A stretch of 64,000 nucleotides of DNA from NCBI GenBank assembly GCA_016711325.1, contig JADJTH010000008.1, positions 124,001 through 188,000 of the forward strand. The letters run 5' to 3'. Origin of the DNA: Nigerium sp. (lineage in GTDB: Bacteria > Actinomycetota > Actinomycetes > Propionibacteriales > Propionibacteriaceae). A program made the position numbers and the translations under genes. The notes below the pieces were generated by a model, which saw only the letters and a program-made list of their open reading frames with translations, made no database searches and was not told the origin of the DNA. Of the stretch, positions 25,302 through 35,700 are shown piece by piece; position 1 is the stretch's first letter, and the number at the start of each line of letters is the position of its first letter.

Positions 25302-28300
25302 TCAGCTCTTCTCGAAGCCGGAGCTGGGATCGAACTTGAGAACGCGGGCGTTCTCGCCGATGGTGCGGACCTCGGACTCGTCGAAGCCCCCGGGCTTGGT
25401 GGCCTGGATGTCGATGGTGATGTCGAGCCGCGCGCCTGCTCCGGCGAGGCGGTCGATCACCTCGCGGGTGACGTTGCCGATGTCGCGGGCGTAGCGGTCG
25501 GAGTCGATCTTCACCGATCCGAAGAACCGGGCGAGCACTGTCTCCAGCGCAGATTCGGCCTCGGACGGTTCATCGCCGTCGGCGGAGGAACTGCCCGTCC
25601 ACACGAAGTCAACCGGCCCGACGTCAGCAGAGTCGCCGTCAGTCGTGGCGGCATTCATCGCAGCCTCACGTATGGCCGCGATCCGGTCGGCATCGGCCTG
25701 CTTCTGGGCGCGCTCGGTTTCGATGAGCAGAGTGCTGTCGGTGACCTGAATCCGGGTGTTCGGGTTCGGTGCCACGAGCAGGCTGCGGTAGCGACCGGTC
25801 TCAGCGTCCTTGCCTGATGCGATGGCGAACCGCTCGTTGTCGACGAGCACTGCCGAGAGTGACTGTTCGATGGCGTTGTCGAGCACCTCGCGTCGGACGA
25901 GTCGGGGCAGGTAGGTGTAGCGGGTGAAGTAGCCCCACAGCTCGCCGACGGTGATCTCGCCAGCGTCGCGCCACAGGGCGCCGAGTTCGTGGTGAAGGGT
26001 GGCTCCGAGGATCGGCGCGCCGAAGTCGGTGACGAGTTGATCCTCGCGCCCGAGCTTGGCGCTGACGCGCTCGGCCAGGGATCGTCCGCCGGAGTCGGGG
26101 ACCCTGTCGGCGACAAGTTCGAACGGCTTGGTCGGGTCGAACTGCTCCGGGGTAGACCGCCCAGACGAAAGTGTCGCGGATGCGATCCGTCACCGTCTGG
26201 TCGAGCCGGGAGACCCAGTCGTCGGTCTGCTTGCGCTGTTGCGCGGACAGGTTGAGGCTGTCGCTGGTTGCCTGGACCCGCTTCCAGCCGAGGTAGCTGC
26301 GGGCGGCCGCTTCGAGGCTCTCCAGCTCGCTCTTGTCGGCGAGCAGGAAGATCAGCGTGTTGCGGTGGATGCGCTGGCTGGCACCCTTGCTCTCGATAGC
26401 GTCACGGACCCACGCATGCGCTGCCGAGTCGGCACCGTCCTGCTTGCGACGGGCGTGCCGCGGGTGCGCGATCACCAGGCGCGTGTCTTCGAGGTCGGGG
26501 ATGTCGGCGGACGACGATGGCGCGATGTGGACCCGGTCGAACACGCCGCGCACGCGCTCTTCTCCTTGAAGGCGGCGGGTGATCTCGTTCCAGACCGTCT
26601 CGACATCCTCACGGAGCCGCTCGGCGTAGTCGTTCGCAGTCTTCGTGACCGAGGGCTGGGTGTCGAACCAATAGTGGCCCTGCTCCTCGTAGAAGTAGGT
26701 CGAGCGCTGCGCGAGCAGTTCGACGGCACTGCCGAAGTTCCCGAGCGTGTCACCGGGAACTGCGGTGCCGAGCCAGAGGTACTGCTTGTCGAGCCCCTTG
26801 CGGGTGCTCTTGATCCTGGGGGCAGCGCCCATGAAGATCGTCCGGGCGATGCGCTGGGTGACGAACCGCTGGCCGAGGTTGGGGCGGTCGAGGTCGATCT
26901 GCTGCGCGGTCGATCCGGGGCCGTCGATGTCGGAGTCGATGATCGGTTTCCACTGATCTTCGAGGTACTGCGTCAGGTCCGTGTTCACGGTCGTCGCATC
27001 CAGCGGCACGTTGCCGGGCAGGATCAATGGCGAGGCGTCGTTCGATGCCCACAGCTCGTGCACGATCGACGAGACGAGCTTCAGAACACCACGGGTGCGC
27101 TGGAACCGCTCCAGCGTCGACCAGTCCTCGTACAAGCGGTCCAGCAGTTCGGGGTGCAGTGGGTACGAGGCGCGGATGCGCTTCTCGTAGTCGTCGTTCG
27201 GGCTTGCGGCATCGCGCGGGAACAGCGCGGTGTTGTTGCGGTACAGGTTCGTGAAACTGCGCGCCACAGCCGAGATCGTCGTGAGACCTTCGGCGTTCGG
27301 AGCCTGGAACAGCCGTCGGCGGACGATCTCGAACGACTCGTCCTTGCTCGACGGCCGCCACTGGTCAGCGACACGGCGGATCACGTTCTGGAGTCGTTCG
27401 AGAGCGAGCTGGCCGTTCGCGCCACCAATCTCGATGTCGCTGCCGCGCCCTTCGGTGCCGGTGTCGGAGGCCGGGATCGAAACCACAAGCATCACACCAG
27501 GCGCGGAGCGCACGATCTCAGTCAGAGACTGAGCGAAGGTGAACTGCGTCTCGAACGAACCGGACGGCAGTTCCTTGTCCGTGACGAGCTGCCGCGCGTA
27601 GGCCACCCACTCGTCGATCAGGATCAGCGACGGCGAGTAGCGCACGATCAGAGTGCGCAGCGCCTCACCGGGGTTGGTGCCGGCGCGGTCGTCCTCGGCG
27701 ATCAGGTCGTAGGCTTCACGCCCGCCGAGCTGCCAGGCGAGTTCACCCCAGAGCGTGCGAACCTCGGTACCGTCGTCCTTGATGATCGGCGACCCGGCCT
27801 TCAGGTAGGTGCCGACGAGGGCGACCCGTCGGACATCTAGTGCGCCGAGATCGGGGTTACCGTTCGCGGCGATGAGTTCCTGAAGCTCCTGCGGGAAGTC
27901 CTTGACCGGGGTACCGCTGAACAGGTGGTACAGGGCCAGCATCGAGTGGGTCTTGCCGCCACCGAAGTTGGTCTGAAGGTTCACCACCGGGCTCGCGCCG
28001 GCTTCCCCGTTCAGGCGACGCAGCGCGCGTGACAGCAGGTCGCGCAAGCCCTCGGTGAGGTAGGTGCGGGTGAAGAACTCGACCGGATCGCCGTACTCGG
28101 GGCTCGTCGCCTGACCCGTGTGGACAAGGTGGAGGTCGGCCGCGAACTCCGATGCGGTGAACGCGCCGCGCGCCACGTCATCGTGGGGACGGATCACCTC
28201 GCGCCACGGGCGCAGCCCGGAGCCAGGTTCGAGCGACACCTTCGTGCGCTTGACCTGCTTGCGGGTCTGATCCTCGAACACCGTCCGCTGCAGATCGACG

Positions 28301-28704
28301 CGCAGCTTCCGTACGTCCTCGGCGGAATCGACCGCGCCGACCGCGTGCAGCAGACGCTCGATCGTGTCGAGCGCGCGCGATGCATCGTCGGAGCTGAAGG
28401 GTTCGTTGTGTGCCCACAGGTTCCGGGTCTCGCGCAGCTCGGACGCGAAGCCCTGCTGGGCGCGGGAGAGCACGTCCTTGAAATGGTAGCCCTGCTCCGT
28501 GATCGCGCGGAGCTGGACCTGCACGTCGTGCTTGGTCAGCGTGCGCAGCGGCCCGCCCCGACGCTGGGCATCCTCCTTCGCCCACGCGGCCGGCCAGTCG
28601 GCGGTCTTGTAGGCCCGCGTCATGACCTCATCGACCTCGTCCAGGAGCCCTTCGGAGAGCAGGTCGAACGCCTTGCCCACTCGATCTCGGTTGTTCATCG
28701 CCAT
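25302..28704 (-). pseudogene. DUF499 ATPase (COG1483) with N-terminal HEPN-like domain, frameshifted
   Basis: From ATG 28704 the N-terminal 150 residues resemble the SWT1-HEPN domain, with RNLWAH fitting the RNase motif Rx4H. An AAA+-like ATPase follows (NFGGGKTHSMLALYHLF as Walker A, PSLILIDEWVAYAR as Walker B). The frame breaks at 26147-26152, where one extra base in CCCCGGAG changes WAVYPEQFDPTKPFEL. After correction it continues through LWGYFTRYTYLPRLVRRE to the stop at 25302, 1133 residues in all. COG1483 ATPases travel with DUF1156 methylases and SNF2 helicases in defence islands. Confidence 0.85.
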
Positions 28705-28765
28705 CGTTGTCTCCTAGAACCCACTACTTGCTGCCGACGAGGCTGCATCCCGCGCCGGCCAATCC

Positions 28766-29884
28766 CTACTCATCAATATCTTCTTCCGCCGCTGCGGTGA
28801 GTTGCCTCCGCGCGATCCGCTCCTGCGCCTCCCGGTAGACCGACTGGATGCGGGCCTGGAGCTCCGCCTTCGGTGGGAGCGTCGTCCAATACTCCGCGAC
28901 GACGATCCCGTCCTTGTGCAGTTCGAGCAGCTCGATCTGGTCACGGCTCGCCGTGGTGCACAGGATGAGGCCGATGGGCGGGTTCTCGTCGGCCTGGCGT
29001 TCGTGCCGGTCCAGCCACTTCAGGTAGAAGTTCATCTGCCCCTGGTAGCTCGGCTTGAACTTCCCGACCTTCAACTCCACGGCGATCAAGCGACGCAGCG
29101 GGCGGGAGTAGAACAGTAGGTCGAGGTGGTAGTCGTCTCCATCGAAGACCATGCGCTTCTGGCGTTCGACGAACGCCCACCCGCGCCCGACCTCCAGCAG
29201 GAACGCCTCCATATCGTGGACCAGTGCTGATTCGAGGTCGCGCTCCAAGTAGGTGTCGGCCAGGCCCAGCATGTCCAGCAGCACCGGGTCGCGGAAGGCA
29301 TCCAGCGGGACTGCCGAGCCCTCGGGAATCTGCGAGTCCGCGATCTCACGGCGCTCGAACGCCTTGCGTTCGATCGCGTGCCGCAGCTCACGAACGCTGA
29401 GTCGGCGGTCGATGGTCTCCTTGACGTAGAACGCTCGGGCCTCAGAGCTGGGCACGGGAAGCAGGGCCTTGAAGTGGGTCCAGCTGACTTGTTGCCCCAG
29501 TGAGGCGACAAGTTCGACGTCTGGGAACACCTGGGAGAACTGGACCATGCGGTAGAGGTTCGCCCTCTCGAAGCCCCGTCCGTACCGGTCGGTCAGTTGT
29601 CGCCCCAGTGAGGCGACAAGTTCCTGGTCATGTCCCGCGCGGCCCTCACGCAGCACGGCGACGTCGATCATCCGACCGATGTACCAGTTCCGCAGCGTCA
29701 AGGTCGCGTCCACCTGCGCGGCCGCGAACGCCTGCGCCTGTTCGATCAGAGCCGACACCTGCTCAACGAGCTCGCCACCCTCGGCGGTGACCGACTCCGC
29801 GATGGCCCGGAACGGAGTCAGGTCAGCGCCAGAGTGGCGCGCGGGCGCGCCTCCGCTCTGGGCTCGATCTCGACTGCCCGACAT
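28766..29884 (-). CDS. DUF1016 (YhcG-like) PD-(D/E)XK nuclease
   Basis: 372 residues. The N-terminal DUF1016 domain is clear (LRNWYIGRMIDVAVLREGRA, RGFERANLYRMVQFSQVFPD, QQVSWTHFKALLPV). The C-terminal nuclease domain has DDYHLDLLFYSRPLRRLIAV followed by ELKVGKFKPSYQGQMNFYL, giving the D...ExK catalytic pattern. Members are often found beside restriction-modification systems. Here the gene starts 4 bases after the methylase stop, so the two are probably co-translated. A 29-base palindromic sequence occurs twice inside the gene. Confidence 0.9.
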   Translation of the reverse strand: MSGSRDRAQSGGAPARHSGADLTPFRAIAESVTAEGGELVEQVSALIEQAQAFAAAQVDATLTLRNWYIGRMIDVAVLREGRAGHDQELVASLGRQLTDRYGRGFERANLYRMVQFSQVFPDVELVASLGQQVSWTHFKALLPVPSSEARAFYVKETIDRRLSVRELRHAIERKAFERREIADSQIPEGSAVPLDAFRDPVLLDMLGLADTYLERDLESALVHDMEAFLLEVGRGWAFVERQKRMVFDGDDYHLDLLFYSRPLRRLIAVELKVGKFKPSYQGQMNFYLKWLDRHERQADENPPIGLILCTTASRDQIELLELHKDGIVVAEYWTTLPPKAELQARIQSVYREAQERIARRQLTAAAEEDIDE

Positions 29885-29887
29885 GAC

Positions 29888-32719
29888 CTAATCCTCGTCC
29901 TCGTCGAAGTCGAACGCCTGCTGCGAGGAGCGCGGCATTGAGGCGTACTTGCGCGCCTGCTCGTTCACGTCACCCCAGGCACTCACCAGACCGTTGAACA
30001 GGATCGCGTCCTTCGTGTCCTTCTTCTTCTCGGCCTCATGGAAGAGCAGGAACCCCAGCTCCTTCACCGCGTCGAGGTTCACGCGCGTCTGTACCGACGG
30101 CAAAAGCTCCGCTACCTTGTCCGCCCCGTCCTTCGCCATCACCGCTGCCAGACGAACCGTCGCCTCCCACACGCTCACGCGGTCGTCGGTTGCTGCATCC
30201 CAGGCTCCGTCGAGTTGAGACGGCGACAGAAGACGGGCCTTACCACCCTTGGCCTCGAATATGCCGCCACGCTCCAGCGCCGGGATGGAGGTGTCGGAGG
30301 AACGCGCAAGTTGGTCTGCGATCCCTGAGTTCTCTTGGTTCCACCCGTATTGGCGATACCACTTCACGGCAAACCGGGTGTCAGGGTCGAAGTCAGACTC
30401 CTGCTCGCCGATCACCTCATCCAACGTCGAGTTGATGAGCAAGAGCGCATCCTTCACGCTCATATCCGAGCCATCAGCTTCCCGGACCCGCGAGTAGCGA
30501 GAGAATACAGAGATGCCAGGGCCGATAGCTGCCTGTGCCAAGTCAACGGGGGCGATAGCCCCCAGCATCAGCGTTCGCAACGCACCCGGTAGTTCTGTCT
30601 TGAGAGCGGCAACGAAGGCCCGTCGTGTGGTGGAAGGCGCGTCTGACGGGCGTGGCCTACAAGCAAGGACAATTGATGAGGCGAGTGCGTTCGTGGTCTG
30701 AGACAGCATCCTGTTGGATAGCTCACTTCGCATCGGCCAAGTGGCTGTGATCTCCCACCCAGCTAGTATCAGCCCATCCAGGAGGGTGTGCCATCCTGTC
30801 GATGTCACACCATCCGAGCTAGCATCTTGCTGTTTGTAGGCGTAGTAGACGGTGAGCGGAATGGCGGAGTTTGCCTCCGACCTCATTCGGGCGAAGACGG
30901 CATTGAACCCATCAATGAAGAATCTGGCTGCACCGATCTGGCCATCGTGGCGGTAGGGATTAGCGACGAGTTCTTCCGCCTTTGGCGTAAGCAAGGTAGC
31001 GACTGTCTTTGGCTGGATATCTGCAAGCGAGCGACGTAGCCAGACGTAGAAGAAGTCGGAGAGGTCCGAGTAGCCGATGTTGTCGTAGTACGGAGGGTCA
31101 GTGGAGATGACGAACCCTGCATATCCGCGAGTTGCGGCGTCGGCCTGCTCGACGGTGGCGTTGCCGTGAACGGGCAGCCGCAGTAGCGCCTTCAGAAGGC
31201 TCCCGAGGCTCACGGTGAATCCGCCTGCGGCGGTTCCGAACGGCATAGTTTCAGCGAAGTCCCAAACCATCGGGATCGCTTGGCGCCCGAACAGGTTTCT
31301 AACCTGAGTCTTCGTAACTTCCCACCGACACAAAGCGTTGGAAATATCCGTCATGCGACTGACGCCGAGGGCGAGGTAGGTAGCAACCGCATCGGCGTAC
31401 GCTTCCGCACCGTCTCCCGCGTCTTCTAGCCTTGCACCGCCTGGCAGCCCCGCTGCTTTGGCGTCGGACAGCACCCTTTCGCGCGCTTCAGCGACAAGAG
31501 CGCTCAGTGTGGTGAGGGCCACAAGCTGCCGGTTCGTGAAGAGGTCAGACCAGGTCGTCATCCCATAGGTTTGCGTCTTGATGTCGCGCGGGTAGTACCC
31601 AATTTCGCCCTCAGGTGAATCTGCGGGTCTTGGCACCCCGGCGATCTGAACATGCTCCTCATCCGGATCGAGGTACAAGCGCCCGCTCGGACCATCCGCG
31701 ACGATGGCGATCATCTTGTGACCGATCCGCCCGGCCCTGCCCTCTTCTCGAATGTACTGAAGTGAGAACGGGGTGCCGTCCCCGACAGCATGACCCCCCT
31801 TGCGGCCGACGGTGCCATCAGCCTCTCCTGTAGGCCCCGAGCCGTCGTGACGGACGGAGTACTTGACCTCGCCGTCTACCACACTGGCCTCAATCCAGGC
31901 CTCGTTACCCTTCTTCTTGCTGAGCCACCATGAACGAATCAGTGGTACTTCGATTGGATTGGCGGGATTCGGGCTTCTAACCGTTCGTGCCCATAGCCAA
32001 GCGACAACCGGATATTCCATTCCGTCGGGAGTCTTGGCCTTTGGATAGAGGTTCCCAATCCTGGACTGTGCTTCATCGCGCATCCAGTCGCCGTAGGAAC
32101 GGATATCCTCAGCGAGTCCCTCGGTTCGATACCAAGCGTTCCGACTGCCCGCAAGTCCAGGGAACACGGGCGGTTTGTCGCCGAACTTTGGTGGAATCTC
32201 AATGAGTGCCTTGTTGATGAGGACTGCGACTGGATTGAGGTCGCTGGCGTTTGCGGCCAGGCCGAGGCGTTGAGCTTCCAGCGGGATCGCGCCACCACCC
32301 GCGAAGGGGTCGAGCACAGCGGGAAGCGCACCGTTGTTACTCTTGCGAATCGCCTCGCGTGCCTGCCGGAGTAGTCCCTCGTCGTTGCTGTTCTCCCAAA
32401 CGATGAGCTTTTCCAGCAGTGCGTGAAGTCGAGCACGTTCGGCATCCTGAGCTTCGATTGTGGGGAATTCCTCGGGCCTGGACGAGGGGTCATCGACGAG
32501 CTGAGCGAATAGCACGGCTCGCGCAGCAGCGAGTGGCCGGCGCGCCCAGTAGAGGTGCAGCGTCGATGGGTGGCCCTGTCGGATGGACTTCTCTCTTGTC
32601 GCCTCTACGTTGATTGCTTCGAGTGGCAGCGAGACTTCGATGAGTTTCTTCTTGGGTGCGGTGGTCACGTGGCTTCTCTCGCTGACGTCGGGCTGGTTGT
32701 TGTCGGTGTGGTGGGTCAT
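29888..32719 (-). CDS. DUF1156 adenine-specific DNA methyltransferase (COG1743)
   Basis: 943 residues; ATG overlaps the helicase stop (ATGA). The N-terminal DUF1156 block (KKKLIEVSLPLEAINVEATR, then HPSTLHLYWARRPLAAARA) is diagnostic. SAM-binding motif I is LDPFAGGGAIPLEAQRLG, and the amino-methylase motif IV is STDPPYYDNIGYSDL, about 400 residues later. It should methylate adenine to mark host DNA. The region has visibly lower G+C than its surroundings, mostly at third codon positions, which suggests transfer from another source. It is the modification arm of the operon. Confidence 0.92.
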   Translation of the reverse strand: MTHHTDNNQPDVSERSHVTTAPKKKLIEVSLPLEAINVEATREKSIRQGHPSTLHLYWARRPLAAARAVLFAQLVDDPSSRPEEFPTIEAQDAERARLHALLEKLIVWENSNDEGLLRQAREAIRKSNNGALPAVLDPFAGGGAIPLEAQRLGLAANASDLNPVAVLINKALIEIPPKFGDKPPVFPGLAGSRNAWYRTEGLAEDIRSYGDWMRDEAQSRIGNLYPKAKTPDGMEYPVVAWLWARTVRSPNPANPIEVPLIRSWWLSKKKGNEAWIEASVVDGEVKYSVRHDGSGPTGEADGTVGRKGGHAVGDGTPFSLQYIREEGRAGRIGHKMIAIVADGPSGRLYLDPDEEHVQIAGVPRPADSPEGEIGYYPRDIKTQTYGMTTWSDLFTNRQLVALTTLSALVAEARERVLSDAKAAGLPGGARLEDAGDGAEAYADAVATYLALGVSRMTDISNALCRWEVTKTQVRNLFGRQAIPMVWDFAETMPFGTAAGGFTVSLGSLLKALLRLPVHGNATVEQADAATRGYAGFVISTDPPYYDNIGYSDLSDFFYVWLRRSLADIQPKTVATLLTPKAEELVANPYRHDGQIGAARFFIDGFNAVFARMRSEANSAIPLTVYYAYKQQDASSDGVTSTGWHTLLDGLILAGWEITATWPMRSELSNRMLSQTTNALASSIVLACRPRPSDAPSTTRRAFVAALKTELPGALRTLMLGAIAPVDLAQAAIGPGISVFSRYSRVREADGSDMSVKDALLLINSTLDEVIGEQESDFDPDTRFAVKWYRQYGWNQENSGIADQLARSSDTSIPALERGGIFEAKGGKARLLSPSQLDGAWDAATDDRVSVWEATVRLAAVMAKDGADKVAELLPSVQTRVNLDAVKELGFLLFHEAEKKKDTKDAILFNGLVSAWGDVNEQARKYASMPRSSQQAFDFDEDED

Positions 32720-35700
32720 CGCGGTGGTCCTCCGCGTTCCCAGTAGTCGCGCCAGACCTCGTTGTAGGAGCGGGTGGTGGCGGATGGCTCAAGGTGGGTG
32801 AAGGCGTCGCTCACGTAGCGCAACTGGTCGTTGGCGGCACCACTGGTCGAGACCTCGACCAGGGCGAGCCGGTGACGGTCGCCTTGGGTCTGGGCGAAGG
32901 TGATCTCGTTCGTGGTGATGGTGAACGTGTCGGAGCCAACGATCCGGCCCTTGACCTCGATGTAGTGGACGAAGCCGTTCTGGTCGGTGGACTGGATGTC
33001 GTAGCCGGGGTTGTTGCGCGGCATCTCGACGGGTTCGCGTCCGAGTGCTCGCTCGGCGGCGAGCACGGCTTCGACTGCTCGACGCTCGACTTCCTCGGTC
33101 TGTCGGGCGAAGGTCTGCGCTTCAGGTTCGGCACCGGTCGCGAGGAGTGCACTGGGGACGACGAGGGCTGCGCCGCGGATGACCGCGGGTACGGCGACAA
33201 GGTTGGTGGCCTCATCGAGCTGTTCGAGCCGGTGACTCAGCCGTTCATCGAGCTGGCGAGCGCGAACGAGAGCGGTCTCGGCGCGGAGCCTGCCGACGGT
33301 GCCTCCTCGTTCGAGGGCTTCGAGGCGGTTGTGTTCGCGATCCCAGTGGTTGATCTCGGCCAGCAGGCGATCCTTCACCTGCGCTCGGGTGCGCGCGGTC
33401 TCGATGTCGAGTCGGGTCTTGATCTCGTCCATGCGGGGCTGGAGCCCTTCACGGTAGGCCCAGGCGCGCACGAGCTTCTCGTGGTTCTGTCGCGCCCAGT
33501 CGCTGCCCGTGATGTCAGCGATGGCTTCGGTCTCGGTCGAGTCGGGGCGGTCGTAGTCGAGGTACGGGGGTGCTGCGGACACGGTGACGGTGCTGTCTTG
33601 TTCGAGGAGCGGGTAGTCGAAGTGATGAGAGACCGTGTCGGCATCGGCAGCCGTATTCTCGATGCGCTGCTCGACGCTGAACATCAGCATCGGCGCATCG
33701 GTCTGCTTGGTGCGCCGATCGACCAGCACCGTGCCTTGCTTGAGAGTGGGGCCGAGGTCGTCAATGGTCGCCTCGATCACGGCATGCAGCAACGGATGGC
33801 CAGGTGCAATCAGGGAGGCATCGGCGAGACCGTCGGGGTGCATCCGTGAGAGTTCGAAGGTGATGCGCTCGTACTGCTCGGCGACGGGCGCCCATCGGTT
33901 GAGGCGACGCGCAGCGTCGATCACGCGGGCCGGGACGCGGGTGATCTCGTAGCGTCCGTTCTCGCGCTTGCGGATGCGCCCGCCGAGCCGTGTGAGCGCG
34001 GGGAGGAAGAATGCTGCAATGTAGCCGGGCTGGAGGCGTCGTTCGCGGGCCTTCTCCATCCGTGCCCGCACCTCGTCGAGGTTGAGGGCGGAGAACATCT
34101 CGGGGTGGAGCGCGCGCTCGGCGAGCATCTCGTCGAGGCCGTGGGAGACGCCGGCGTCGATGATCCGGTCGAGCTTGGCCTTGACCTGGGGCTGGTCGCC
34201 GTAGCGGATTGCCTCGATCAGCAGGTCACGCAGCGACCGCTCTTGGAAGGCGTCGGCGTCGCCGAGCACGTTGAACAGGTTGCCGTTGTAGGCGATCGAC
34301 ATCTGGTCGATCTTCGCCAGCAGCCGGGTGAACACGTCGCCCTCGCGGGTGTCGCTGGCAACCATGTTCCACAGGTGACAGACCTCGCGCTGGCCGATGC
34401 GGTGGATGCGGCCGAAGCGCTGCTCGATGCGGTTCGGGTTCCACGGCAGGTCGTAGTTCACCATCAGGTGCGCGCGTTGAAGGTTCAGACCTTCCCCGGC
34501 GGCGTCCGTGGCCAGCAGGACCACGGTGTCGGGGTTGTGGGTGAAGCGTTCGCGGGCGAGCTTGCGGTCTTCGCGTCGGGTGCCACCGTGGATGGTAATG
34601 ACCGAATCGGCGCGGCCGAACTGGGCGGTGATCTTGGCTTGCAGGTAATCGAGCGTGTCGCGGTGCTCGGTGAAGATGATGATCTTGCGAGCATCGCCGG
34701 AGCCGTCATGGGTCAGGAGCTGCTCGTCGAGGATGGTGCGCAGCTGCACCCACTTCTTGTCATCGTCTTGCAGCCGGACGCGCCGGGCGACCTTGATGAG
34801 GTCTTCGAGGATCGCGATCTCAGCCCGCAGCTCCGGGATCGTCTGCGCGGCCGTCGCGAGATCGACAACCTGGTCTGCCTGTTCCTCGAACTGGGCGCGT
34901 TCCTCGTCGGTCGTTTCCTCGTCAAAGTCCTCGAAGTCATCGACCGAAAACGCGGGAAGTGCGTCGCTTCCGAAGTCGACCGTGGTCTTGCCCGTGGTCC
35001 ATTCGTCGATGTGTGAGGAGATCGAGGTGCTGAAGCGGGCATCGTCGGTGATGCGCTGCATGTCGCGCAGTTTCGTGTCGAGGCGCTGCTGGCGTCGTTC
35101 CAGGGATCGCAGGATCGCTTCGGGGCTGGAGGCGAGGCGGCGTTGCAGCACGGTGAGCGCGAACCCGACGTTGTTGCCGCGCTTCTTGTCCCCGGCCTGG
35201 GCGATCCGCTCGGCGCGCCCCATCTCGGTGCGGACGTAGTCGGTGACCTGTTCGTAGAGGTCTCGCTCGGCCGGGCTCAGCTCGTACTCGACGGTGTAGG
35301 CCTTGCGTTCGGGGAACAGCGGTTTGCCCTCGAAGGTGAGCAGGTCTTCCTTCACCATGCGGCGCATCAGTCCGTCGGTGTCGGTGCGGTGCACGCCTTG
35401 CCGGTACTGGCCCTCGAAGCGGTCGCGATCCAGCAGCGACATGAATAGCTGGAAGTCTTCTTCCTTGCCCGCGTGCGGGGTCGCGGTCATCAGCAGGAAG
35501 TTGTGCGCGGTCTCCGACAGCAGGCGTCCGAGCTTGAATCGCTTGGTCTCATCGACCTCGCCCGCCCAGGATGAGTAGTGGGCCGACATGCGGTGGGCCT
35601 CGTCAACGACGGCGACATCCCAGGTGACCTCGCTGAGCTGCTCGGTCAGGTCAACGCTCCGGGAGAGCTGGTCCATGCGGGCGATCAGGAACGGGTGCTC

